Source: Prorocentrum cordatum (lineage: Eukaryota > Sar > Dinophyceae > Prorocentrales > Prorocentraceae). Taken from it: a stretch of DNA of 35,000 nt. The notes below the pieces were generated by a model, which was not told the DNA's origin, ran no database searches, and worked only from the letters and a program-made list of their open reading frames with translations. Below are positions 19,440 through 28,429 of the stretch, one piece after another (position 1 is the stretch's first letter; each line of letters begins with the position of its first letter). Where the stretch lies: assembly GCA_963575745.1 (NCBI GenBank), contig CAUYUJ010022503.1:1336269-1371268 (forward strand). The letters are read 5' to 3'. Position numbers and translations under genes: made by a program.

Positions 19440-20012
19440 GGGCCCCATAGAGAGGGATCTCCCGCCTGAGACTTCCTCACAGTTCACTCACAGACGAGGC
19501 TCCCGCGTGATACTTCCCCCATATTCAGGCCTCCGAAGCCCAAACGTGACGACAGTTACAGGTTCGAGGATGACCCGCTCGGATGAAAAACATGAAGCGC
19601 GGGCCCCGTAGGGAGGGGCTCCCGCCTGAGACTTCCTCGCAATGTATTGACAAACGAGCCTCCCGCCTGATACTTCCCCCCTATGCAGGCCTCAGGAGCC
19701 CAAATGTGAAGACACTTACAAGTTCGAGGATGACCCGCTCGGATAAAAAACATGAAGTGCGGGCCCCATAGGGAGAGGGCTCCCGCCTGAGACTTCCTTG
19801 CAATTCACTCATAGACGAGCCTCCCGCCTGATACATCCCCTATATTCTGGCTTCAGGAGCCCTAACGTGACGACAGTTACAGGTTCGAGGATGACCCGCT
19901 CGGATGAAAAACATGAAGTGCCGGCCCCATAGGGAGAGGGCTCCCGCCTGAGATTTCTGCATAAATCACTCAAGGACGATCCTCCCGCCTGATACTTCCT
20001 CCATATTCAGGC
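19440..20012 (+). repeat. ~160-bp tandem family, right block (3.6 copies)
   Basis: Copies start near 19440, 19598, 19758 and 19918 (last truncated at about 20012). They are the same family as 17351-17757, so the 75-97-bp array sits inside a single ~160-bp repeat block. Confidence 0.95.
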
Positions 20013-20405
20013 TAGCGAATGAGTGAGTGAGTGAGTGAGGGAGTGAATGACTGAATGAGTGATGATGATGGTGAGGATGTTGCAGATCATGAGTGAGTGG
20101 GTGAGTGAGTGTGTGATCGACTGATGGTCAAGGTGATCAAGATGGTCTGTGTGTGAGTGAGTGTGAATGTGAGTGAATGTGTGAGTGATGATGATGGTGA
20201 TTGTGATGATGATGATGTGTGAAGGAGTGAGTGGGAGTAAATGAGTGAGTGAATGATGGTAATGATGCTACTGATGTTGATGATAATGTGGTGATGATGC
20301 TTCTGAAGTTGACGGTGATACGTGTGTGTGTGTGATGGTGGCGTGATGACTGAGTGCATGAGTGATGAGGTTGAATGGGTGAGTGAGTGAGTGAGTGGGT
20401 GATGA
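20013..20405. repeat. GAGT / GAT microsatellite
   Basis: Degenerate tract of GAGT, GTGA, GATGATG and TGTG words. Confidence 0.9.
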
Positions 20406-21116
20406 TGTACTGTGTGTTCTGGTTCTTGCGCCGGGTGTCTAGAGAAAACAAGAAGCCCATCTTGGATGTAGGGAAAATATACATGTAAGTTAGAACCTGG
20501 ACGGGAAGTATTGTATGGCTTCACGAACAAACAATGATGCCAGCCTGTGCCATATCCCAGCCCGATGATCCCAGTGGCTTTCCACGTGCGAAACAATTAT
20601 CCCAAGGTCTACTCTTCGGTGATTCCAGCTCTTTTGCATTTGAAAGGGAACTTTTGTCCTGGCGAAGTAGTGGGATCGACAGGGAGTGAGGCCGATTTGT
20701 ATTCTGATAGTTTGGTCGATGGTAATCCGTGTGGCCGGTAGATAGCTACATCGTGACGCAGAATACATATAGGCATACACAAATATACAATCTGTGTCGC
20801 TGGATTTGTAGATCATGAACCCGATCCGACGCCAATCGCACGCCGAAGGTCGCACCTCTCCCGCAACTTCGTTATCACCCGAACGAACCAACGAACGAAC
20901 TGCCATACGCCGGAGCGCGTGGGCAAAAGACAATGCCAGCCTGAACTCGCCGCTTTGCGGGAGCGACTGCACGTCGGCTGTCTCATAATGCACAGCGTGC
21001 GCGATCGGAGGAGGAGGAGCAGCAGCAGCAGCAGGAGGGGAGGGAGGAGGAGCGAGAAAGGAGGGACGGCATAGTATACATAAGCTCCTGGCTCGACGGT
21101 GCCAGAGCGCACGGGC
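20406..21116. other. No gene recognised
   Basis: An AT-richer unique-looking stretch with an AGC/AGG trinucleotide tract at about 21008-21056. No motif recognised on either strand. Confidence 0.4.
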
Positions 21117-21460
21117 TAGAAAGCCTGTTCTGGGTCCGGCCCCAAACTCTCAGTGAAACGTCGTACGAAGATTTCCCATTTGGGGGGCTCCCGCACGTAC
21201 TGCATGACGTGCTCGTCTGATGCGAACGCACCCGAACTGCAGTTGCGCAGGCACGATGCCCATGCATTCATCGGTCTACCCCGCCTCCGCTTGAGCGACG
21301 CTGTGGCCGAGCGGATCGAACCATCTTGAAAAGTAAGCTGTCTCAGAAAATCTTGGTTAGAAGCTCTGCCAATTTTCCCGAACAATGTCAGCTCATGCCT
21401 CAATAACTGCGCTGTGTGTGGCTGTTGCCCTGCACGTTGTAGTACATCCTTGTTTGGCAT
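21117..21460 (-). pseudogene. LINE reverse transcriptase C-terminal fragment
   Basis: On the minus strand the frame reads MPNKDVLQRAGQQPHTAQLL, RHELTLFGKIGRA, then KRRRGRPMNAWASCL and ends at a stop just after GPDPEQAF. The order 'Q-x-P-T-x-QLL-x-x-x-L-x-LFG-x-x-x-R' followed by RRRGRP-x-x-x-WA is the conserved tail of many eukaryotic LINE RT proteins, where cDNA-processing and DNA-binding regions follow the RT core. No RT catalytic motifs lie upstream on this strand; a pyrimidine-rich tract and the FKBP gene (opposite strand) begin instead. It is a truncated copy, about 480 bp from the FKBP start codon and divergent to it. Confidence 0.65.
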
Positions 21461-21477
21461 TAAAGGTATGCGTTCAC

Positions 21478-21700
21478 ACAGATATGTAAAAGACTTCTCC
21501 TCTCTCTTCCTCGCTGTTTCTTTTTCTCGTTTCTTTTTGTTTGTTGTTTTTGTTCCTTATCTCTCTCTCTCTTCCCTTACTCCCTCCCTCTCTCTTTCTG
21601 TCTCTCCCTATCTTCATCTCGGCCTCAGTTCCTCTCTTCCTTTCGCCCTCTCTTCCTGGCTGTCTCTCTAGATCTCTCCCCCACTCCGAGATTCCCTCTC
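21478..21700. repeat. Polypyrimidine (CTCT/TTCC) tract upstream of the FKBP gene
   Basis: A CT-rich stretch directly upstream of the FKBP 5' region. It could serve as a polypyrimidine tract for trans-splicing, but tracts like it occur across the window without genes. Confidence 0.6.
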
Positions 21701-21799
21701 TTGCTTTTTTCCTGTGTCCTTTTCCGTTTCCAGTTTCCTCCGTCTCGCTTGTTCGTCCCATTTCTCCAGCACGGGTTCGTCCACGGCCGCCTTCCATTT

Positions 21800-21820
21800 A
21801 AGCGGCCATTTTCGCCCAAG
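21800..21820 (+). other. Candidate relic spliced-leader sequence in the 5' UTR
   Basis: GGCCATTTTCGCCCAAG (21804-21820), preceded by AAGC, matches 14 of the last 17 bases of the dinoflagellate spliced leader (AGCCATTTTGGCTCAAG). Such relics mark genes that were reinserted from spliced mRNA. It lies 116 bp before the first in-frame ATG of the FKBP gene, on the correct strand. The match is imperfect and could be chance. Confidence 0.5.
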
Positions 21821-21935
21821 CATTCGGGCTCGAGCTTGGCCCTTGCCAGAACTGCTGCGGTGGCGAGCCTCCTTGCAGAGTTCTGTGCGTAATCTTCGCG
21901 GGTTTGGGCCAGGGGATGCTCTGAACTTGCTCAGA

Positions 21936-22765
21936 ATGTGCTTCGACGAGATCGAACCTGGCCTCGAGGGTGTCGAGGACAGTGGCTCCGACAGCGACCA
22001 GTTGGACTTCCCGCCGCCGCCACTGCCGGCTGGAGTGCGAAAGACAGCCGTTCGGCACGCGTCGTCTTGTTCGTTCATGAAGCGTCCACGGACGGGCGAC
22101 GAAGTCCTCATCCATTACGTGGGCAGTTGGGCCGCCGATGGCTCCGTGTTCGATTCGTCACGCGACAGGGGGGAACCGCTGCGGTTCGAGGTAGGGAAAT
22201 GCGAGCTCATGGCAGGCTGGGATTTCGGAGTGCGCACGATGCGCGTGGGCGACCTTGCTCGCTTTGCGCTGGCACCCGAGTTTCTGAAGGAATTGGGCTG
22301 TGTGTGTGGTGGCCAGCTGGCAACAGGCGGAGCGCTAGTCTTCGAGGTCGAGCTGCTCGAATGGGTGAGTTGCGTGGATTTGTTCGGCGATGGCTCGGTC
22401 ATTAAGCGCATGGAGCAGCGGCCCACTGACAGGCGCCACCCAGTCCTGGGTCAAGTGTGCATCCTTGGGTATCGGATTTCCGTTGCCGAGGACGGGAGGG
22501 TGCTAGAAGAGCAGGACGCATTGGAGCACACCATTGTGGATCTGGCTGAGCGCCTCGAAGTTGTTGCGGCGGGCGGCATGGCATTGAGGGTCGGGTTACT
22601 CAACAAGGCATTGATGTCGATGAGGCGCGGGGAGCGGGCGAGGCTGCAGCTGCGCGCCAGCGACATCTTGGACGATGACCATCAGAAGACGCGTTGTTTC
22701 ACCGACGACGCCTTGCTACACGTCGAGCTCGATCTCCGCGAGTTCGTGGAGGACTCAGACATATC
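21936..22765 (+). CDS. FKBP-type peptidyl-prolyl isomerase/TPR protein, exon 1
   Basis: First of four exons (21936 to 27056) of a multidomain immunophilin. Cis-trans prolyl isomerisation and, through the TPRs, Hsp90-type chaperone binding are known for the family. Domain 1 (residues ~50-143) has TGDEVLIHYVG, DGSVFDSSRDRGEP, LRFEVG, LMAGWD and FEVELLEW. Most FKBP12 pocket residues are kept (Tyr61, Phe72, Asp73, Arg78, Phe84, Trp95, Phe136), but the Tyr82 position is Phe116 (APEF). Domain 2 (~145-270) has GDGSVIKR, an RGERARLQL strand and HVELDLREF but lacks the F-D-S-S and GW motifs, so it is probably non-catalytic. ATG 21936 is the first in-frame start after the putative leader relic; a two-codon upstream ORF starts at 21916. 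The exon end is approximate; a non-GT donor (GC or GA) near 22766-22768 fits the phase. The frame would otherwise stop at 22823. Confidence 0.88.
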
Positions 22766-22904
22766 GCGAAAGCCTGAAATCTTGCAGAAAAACATCCACA
22801 CTTCTGACCTCACAGATGCTTGATTGTTCCTCACCTCCTGCCTCCCTTCGATGTCGCCGGCCAGCGGTTACCCCTCACAGGTGCCAGCGTGTTTTTTGCA
22901 GCAG

Positions 22905-23489
22905 TTCAGGCTCTCGGGCATCGTTCGAGCGGGACGGCTCCGTTGTGAAGCGGTCGCTGGCCGCCCGCGACTCCTGGCCGGCGTGCAAGGACGGTGGCAG
23001 GTGCACGCTGAGGGTGTCGTCGGTGAGGGCCAGCGGGGAGGCCGTGGCCCAGGACAGCACCTTGTGTTTCATCGTGGGCGATGGGCAAGTGTGCGATGCC
23101 CTCGAGTGCGCTGCATCGTCCATGAGGGTTGGCGAGGTCGCTGTTGTGACTTGCCATGTGCCAGACATGTGGGAAGGCTCCCAGTTCTCGCCAGCTTGCG
23201 CTTCATCCGTTTCTTTTCATTTGCAGCTGGAGCTCTACGAGGAGGGCCCTTGGGAGAGAGCGAGGAGTGACAGGGAGAAAGTCGCCTTTCATGCCTCTCG
23301 GAAGGAGGTGGGCATGGCTCTTTTCAAGGCCGGCCGGTTCCGATTGGCGGCTCACCGGTTTGGCAAGGTCCACGAGCTGCTAGGCTACATTGACTTCTAC
23401 CGCAACCGGCACCCTTGCAGCGAGCTCAGGGCGGAGGTGGATGAGCTGAAGCTAGAGAGCCAGAAAACCGCAGATTCAGACGAAGCTTG
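22905..23489 (+). CDS. FKBP/TPR protein, exon 2 (third FKBP-like domain and first TPR)
   Basis: The reading frame shifts relative to exon 1, so an intron of about 140 bp is required. A T-run followed by GCAGCAGTTCAG offers acceptors at 22901, 22904 or 22909. The exon begins around FERDGSVVKR, and has GDGQVCDALECAASSMRVGE (the G-x-V-x-x-x-L-x-x-x-x-x-x-M-x-x-GE pattern of FKBP domains) and SVSFHLQLELYEE. This third domain is degenerate and lacks the catalytic pocket. The linker EEGPWERARSDREKV leads into a TPR: EVGMALFKAGRFRLAAHRF and GKVHELLGYID. Linker and TPR1 lie exactly as in plant FKBP62 and animal FKBP52. The donor is GTACGT at 23490, in phase 2. Confidence 0.85.
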
Positions 23490-23694
23490 GTACGTCCGCG
23501 GACTGTTTCTCCGACAGCGCGGGACCCCCACCCCACGCCCCTCCCGAGCGCACAAATCGTCAAACGAAGATCGGCGAAAAACATGATGAACACTGGCGAA
23601 GGGTCCAACCCCTAGCGGCTTCGTGTGATGTTGGTGATGGACCATTCCATGAACGGCCAGTGTGGGGGTTGTGTTAACATATGGTTGTGAGGTT

Positions 23695-24715
23695 GCGTAC
23701 AAACTTCCCACTTGGGGCCGTATGTGGAGCTCCCTAAAGGGCGCGAAACGTGTAATGGGCGCGCCGAAATGCGCGGGGGAATGCGTCCAAACTTTCCCTT
23801 CGTGGCCGTCGGTGGGGCTGGCGCGGGGTGTGTGCGCCGAAAAAGGTGGAAATACGCATGCAAACTTGCCCAGTAACGCCGTATGTGGAAATCTGTAATT
23901 ATGGGGGCCCGATCCTCAAGAGAGGTGTGCCGAAACGGGCGGCGCCGCCATGCGGACCCTGCTGCCGGGGCCGTAGTGGAGCTCCCTGTTCCCTGTGGGG
24001 CCACGAGCCTCGTAAGGGATGAGTGCCGAAATGGGTGGCGCCGTCATCCTGCCACTGGGGCCGTCGTGTCAGCTCCCTATGGTGCCCCCAAGCGCGCGAA
24101 GGGTGCCCCGGACTGGACGGCGCCGCCATGCGGACACTCACGCTGAGGCCTTCGCGTGGAGCTCCCCACAGGAGGGCACGATCCCTGTGAGGGGTGTGCT
24201 GGCATGGGCGGCGCCGCCACGCGGACCCTGCCACTGGGGCCGCAGGTGTACCTACTCATGGGGCCACGGTCCTCAGGATGGATGGGCGGCGCCGCCATGC
24301 GGACCCTGCCACCTGTGCCGTAGGTGGAGTTCCCCCCCAAACGCGAAATGTGTGCGTGGTGCGCCGCAATCGGGGCAGTGGTGCGTGCGCGATTGCTGAG
24401 GCCGTATGTGGAGCTGCGCGTGGGGCACCACACGTGTGCGGGGTGTTCCCAAATGGGCGCGGCGTCGCCATGCGTCGGCGTCCCGTCCCACTGAGACCGT
24501 ATGCGGAGCTGCTTCTTGTCGGGCGCGAAATGTGTGAGGGGTCTGCCACAATCGGCGCGTCGCCGCCTTCGCCAGCGCCCACCGAGGCAGTAGGTGGAGA
24601 TCCCCATGTGGCCACGAAGCGTGTGAGGGGCGTGCCGACTTGGGGGCGCGTGCGCCATACGTTGGTGCTCATTGAGACCGTAGGTGGAGTTCCTTCTGGG
24701 GCCACGCAACGTGTG

Positions 24716-24755
<40 letters not shown>

Positions 24756-24960
24756 GCTTGGGGGCGCGTGCACCATGCGCTTGCGCCCCCTGCGGCCGCA
24801 GGTGGAGCTCCCTGCGAGGCCACGAAGTTTGTGCGAGGTGTGCCTAACTGGGGGCGCCAGAACGTGTGAGGGGTGTGCCGAATGCGGGGGCTGGTGCGCC
24901 AAGCGGCCGCGCCCACTGAAAGCGTTGGTGGGGCTCCATGGAGGGCAACGAGACGTGCGA
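23695..24960 (+). repeat. Satellite array inside FKBP intron 2
   Basis: About 14 diverged units of 85-100 bp, recognisable by GCCGTAGGTGGAGCTCC, GGGGCCACGAAGCGTG, GAGGGGTGTGCCGAAATGGG and CGGCGCCGCCATGCGGACCC. It shares the GGAGCTCCCTATGGGGCCAC core with the 17.8-19.3 kb array, same orientation. A (TG)18-like tract interrupts it at 24717-24752. Confidence 0.9.
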
Positions 24961-25029
24961 GGAGCCTGCCGACATGGACACGCGGAAAGCAGAGGAAGGA
25001 AGGACGCATCGGTGGCGAGTCTTCGGGGG

Positions 25030-25185
25030 GGAAGCGAGAAGGGGGCGGACCTTCTCAGAAGGCTCGGGGGGCCTCGGGCCTTTGCGAAACTTGTCGGAAG
25101 GCCGGAGGGCTTCTGAGAGGCCCCGACGCCCTCTGAGAAGGCCTTCGCCTTCTCACTTCACACCCTCGCTCGCCGCCGAAAGGAG
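25030..25185 (+). repeat. AGAAGG inverted-repeat element in FKBP intron 2
   Basis: GACCTTCTCAGAAGGCTCGG, GGCTTCTGAGAGGCC, CTCTGAGAAGGCCTTCGCC and TTCTCACTTC followed by CTCGCCGCCGAA. It is the closest relative of 13908-14045, with the same 3' end. Confidence 0.75.
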
Positions 25186-25758
25186 GGGGAGGAGGAGCGG
25201 TGGGACAATAGAAGCACCCTTCCTCAGCGCGCGAGGCGTGCTAGGGGCGGCGCCGAAGGCGCCGCCCAGGGGTGTGTGGGGAGCGTGCTCGGCGCCAGCG
25301 GAGACACCGCCCGCGGGCTTCCGAAGTTTGCTGTTCCTGGACCTTTCCAGGGGCGTGTTTTGATCAGAACTTCGCGGCGGATGCAGGGGAGTGTGTTTTT
25401 GTTTTTACCCTTTGGGTCATCGCGAGCGTTATGCCCCCCCCTCCCTACACCCCCCTTTCCCCCTCCTCCCTCCCCATAACGTAACGCTCCTCCTCCCCCA
25501 TTGCGTCCCCAGCACCGCCGCAGTGCGTCGGGAACCGCAGTCTGTGGTGCCAGACTCACATGTCGAGAGTGGGCGTTACGTCATGCCCCCCTCCCGACCC
25601 CCCCCCGACCCCCGCCCTCCACGCCCCCACAACAGCGCCACGAAGGAGAAACTGTTCTCCAGGCGTGGCCAGGAGGGGCCTCCCAGAGGCCCTGATAACG
25701 AAGACGGAACAACAGCTTCGAGCCTTCATGCTTTTCTGGTTCTCTGCAAGCGTTCCAG

Positions 25759-25854
25759 TATGCTGAACAGGGCACTGTGCCTGCTGCGGGTAGGTCATTT
25801 CCACGGCGCGCTGCGGGCATGCAATCGCGTCCTCGAGGACAGCTTGTGGAGACT
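25759..25854 (+). CDS. FKBP/TPR protein, exon 3 (second TPR)
   Basis: Joined after TTCCAG (25758) the split codon is completed and the frame reads MLNRALCLLRVGHFHGALRA, CNRVLEDSLW. This is a textbook TPR second-motif helix pair (LNRA-x-x-x-L-x-x-G-x-x-x-x-A-x-x-x-C-x-x-VLE), equivalent to the 'LN-x-A-x-C-x-LK' repeat that follows TPR1 in FKBP62. A GTGAGG donor at 25855 is the best 3' end by sequence. GTAGGT at about 25790 is inside the conserved motif and so not used. Confidence 0.8.
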
Positions 25855-26084
25855 GTGAGGGAGGAGGTGGTCCTAGTCTAGACCTCCGGTGTAGTGATTT
25901 TGTTCGCGACGCGGGCATACGTGGGCTCCCAGATTTCTCGGCCCCATACCTCAGGACAGTTTTGCTCCGTTCTTGCTGGTCTCAGGGGTTGAAGGGTCCC
26001 TCGGCTGGTGTGATTCCAGTCGCGATGTGTGTCTTTCCTGGCCATCCCTCGTCCTCGTTTTGAATCCGCAGCGCCCCGCGTCCC

Positions 26085-26130
26085 ACTCCTTCCTCCTCCT
26101 CCTCCTCCTCCTCCTCCTCCTCCTCCTCTC
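26085..26130. repeat. (CTC)n microsatellite in FKBP intron 3
   Basis: About 14 CTC triplets between exons 3 and 4. Confidence 0.9.
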
Positions 26131-26169
26131 CTCCCTACCATTGCCCTCCGCATGTCCATCAGCCACAAT

Positions 26170-26415
26170 TCGGTGCACCCCGCGCACGCTTCGCGGCCTC
26201 CTGAGGAGCCCTCCCGAAGGCCCCAGCGGGAAAGTTCGCATGGCGGCGCCGCGCCCATCTCGGCACACCGTTGGCACGGCGGTGCCTCGCCTGTTTCTTT
26301 CGGCACACCCACAGGGTGCCCACCGAAGGCCCCAGTGGGAAAATTCGCGTGGCGGAGCCGCACAGAATTTCGGCACACCTCTCGCACGCTTCGTGACCCC
26401 ATAGGGAGTTCCCCT
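26170..26415 (-). repeat. Satellite units in FKBP intron 3, inverted
   Basis: About three units whose reverse complement reads GGGAACTCCCTATGGGGTCA, CGAAGCGTGCGAGAGGTGTG, CCGAAATTCTGTGCGGC. It is the same family as the arrays at 17.8-19.3 and 23.7-24.96 kb but on the other strand. Confidence 0.8.
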
Positions 26416-26707
26416 CCTTGGTCCCGCTTTCCTTGCGGTGCTCAGGCCTGCATCTGGTTGGGTCCTTCGCCAGTATAATTTCCGTGCCGCCCAGTGGTCC
26501 GGCGAGGGTTTGGGGGGGAAACTGGAGGATTGGTTTGTGTGACTTGGCGGCGTGCACAAGGGGGTGGGGCGGTGGGGGTGTCCTTAGGACCTCACCCCCC
26601 TGTGCGTGCCGCCATGTCTTGGAGCCAGAGCCCTCCTCTTGCAGCGCCCGATACGGATATTGGCCTCCTAGAGGACCACAGCTCTCAGGACAGCAAGGCC
26701 CTCTTCT

Positions 26708-26843
26708 GGGGGAACGAAGAATGACGTAAACATACAAACTCGGAGCTCTGCGCGGATTTCTCGGGTCGGCGCTGGTCCAGCGCGGATCCGAGGAATCCGC
26801 GCGGACCTCCGATTTTTATGTTTATGTCATTGTTCGTTCCCCT
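26708..26843. repeat. 135-bp near-perfect palindrome abutting exon 4
   Basis: GGGGGAACGAAGAATGACGT at the left end pairs with GTCATTGTTCGTTCCCC at the right end. The arms continue through TAAACATA/TATGTTTA, CGCGGATT/AATCCGCG and close on GCGCTGG-T-CCAGCGC at 26769-26783. Arms are about 67 bp each with few mismatches. The right end touches the first residues of exon 4. It looks like a palindromic MITE or introner-type element. Confidence 0.85.
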
Positions 26844-27056
26844 ATCTTCCGCCGCGCCAAAGCGCACCTTGGCCTCCGGGACTGCGCGGCGGCGCTGCGG
26901 GATGCCCGCGCCGCGCTGGCGCAGGAGCCGCGCAGCGCGGAGGTGAGCGCGCTGCTGGCCCAGATCAAGAGCCAGCCTGGCGGCGCACACGGAGTGGTAC
27001 GGGGCAAGGGGGGGAGACCTCGTGAGACTCGAGGGGGGGATCGACTGCAGAACTGA
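26844..27056 (+). CDS. FKBP/TPR protein, exon 4 (third TPR and C-terminus)
   Basis: The frame reads IFRRAKAHLGLRDCAAALRD, ARAALAQEPRSAEVSALLAQ, IKSQ. This corresponds to the 'ALYRRAQAYLELGDYDLALKDLKKALEIDP' type third TPR that ends the FKBP62/52 TPR domain. A basic tail (VVRGKGGRPRETRGGDRL) follows to TGA at 27054-27056; a further intron within the tail cannot be excluded. No AG acceptor with the right phase lies directly before IFRRAK, because the upstream 135 bp are the palindrome, open in the same frame. The acceptor may be inside the palindrome, or the splice site may be unconventional. Confidence 0.75.
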   Translation: MFRRAKAHLGLRDCAAALRDARAALAQEPRSAEVSALLAQIKSQPGGAHGVVRGKGGRPRETRGGDRLQN

Positions 27057-27770
27057 TCTCCCCTGACACTGATTGCCCGTCGAATGCGTAGAAAGCGCCG
27101 TCGATCTACGGAGCAGTCTACGGATTTTTTTTTGGTAGGTTCGATGCAGCAATCAAATCTGGGGTACACCAGTCCTGTCGCCGACTCGAAGGACGGCCAT
27201 GCCCCGGTGCAGCCCTCCTTCTGTCAAGGTGGTGGGCCCCACCCTGGCTTCCCAGGATAGGCCTGGGGGTGTGGTGAGATTGCCGACGAGCTGGGGTGCA
27301 CCGTCTCGGCCAGGGACCGTTTTAGAAGGCAAGGGACGGTCCTTAAAAGCCCACCTGCTTTCTGAGAGGCCTTCTGAGAAACCTCCGATCCCTCCCGAGA
27401 ATCCTTGCCCTCTCAGAGGGCCGCTCCCTGCCCGAGCCCGTCCCCTTGGGGTGCGCCGCCAGCCAGCTGAACGAGGAGGCAGTGGACACTGCGCCGATGT
27501 ACGCCAGGATGTGTCAGGGTCTGGGGGGTCTCCCACACCCGCTGGACGTCGACTGACGAGTCAGAAGGCGGAAGACCCTTCCTGCCTCGGCCCTCGCCTT
27601 GTCTTCCGCTGGTGCTCCTTCTCAACCTGTCTGGTCGTCCTCGGCGTGTGCTCATTCCTCCTCCTCCTCCTCCTCCTGCTGCTGCTGCTGCTCCTCCTCC
27701 TGAACCGATCTTCAGATGCACATCTTTGTAGCAGTCTGCGCAGGAGAGGGCCGTCCCACTACCACCCCAA
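27057..27770. other. Spacer between FKBP gene and retroelement
   Basis: Contains an AGAAGG-type repeat (TTTCTGAGAGGCCTTCTGAG, about 27325-27412) and a CTC/CTG triplet tract (27655-27707). No gene recognised. Confidence 0.5.
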
Positions 27771-27775
27771 TGACA

Positions 27776-28410
27776 ATGCGCTTACTCAAGTTGCGCAGGC
27801 ATGCACACCTCGCCAAGAGGAAGTACTACACGGACAAACTGGCCCCATGGCCACTCGTTGACAATTTGCAGTGCGACGCGGAACAGTACGCTTATCCCCC
27901 AAAAAACCCTTGTGCCCCCGCGGTAAGGAATCTGACTGCACAGTCCAGTCTCTGCGCCAACCACGCATGCTCAATGCGCGATTCCATCACCAGCATCATA
28001 CCTTCCCCAACGAGACCCGGACGCGCTGCATCAGCGCGGTGGAGCAGGACCGTACCGACATGCTCACCATCACGGCCAAAGCCATGGCCACTGCATCCCA
28101 GTGGGGGCGCATGCGGGACGTGTGGGAATTGCCCAGGAAGTTACTCCCGGCTGCGGGCTACAAGAAGCAAAAGTACCAGGCTTCATAACCAGCACCTGTG
28201 CGTCGCACCAAGGAGGGCGAACCCATCGCAACTTATGCTGAGTTGGGCTTGGACAAGATCAACGCCTTCGCGGCTACTGAACGTGCGGACGTCATGCAGT
28301 GGGCCGACCTCGAGGAGATCTACGACAACGCTGCTTGTGCTATCCATGACACCTACTGCAAGGTAGTCGACCCCGCATCGGTCAACACCTTCGAAGGCTC
28401 AAGACGCAAC
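27776..28410 (+). pseudogene. LINE linker upstream of RT
   Basis: RLLKLRRHAHLAKRKYYTDK (frame 2) is followed after a frame change by AKAMATASQWGRMRDVWELP and KYQAS, a TAA stop at 28186-28188, and then EGEPIATYAELGLDKINAF. In LINE proteins this basic, helical stretch lies between the endonuclease and RT, so position supports the assignment more than sequence does. Confidence 0.5.
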
Positions 28411-28429
28411 TGGCCCGATCATCCAGGGG

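Larger units (their letters stand above)
23490..25758 (+). other. FKBP intron 2 (about 2.3 kb, repeat-filled)
   Basis: GTACGT at 23490 and a pyrimidine-rich CTTTTCTGGTTCTCTGCAAG region ending in TTCCAG at 25758 give a phase-compatible intron. It contains a satellite array (23.7-24.96 kb), a TG tract and an AGAAGG element. About 25186-25700 shows only C-rich sequence. Confidence 0.7.
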
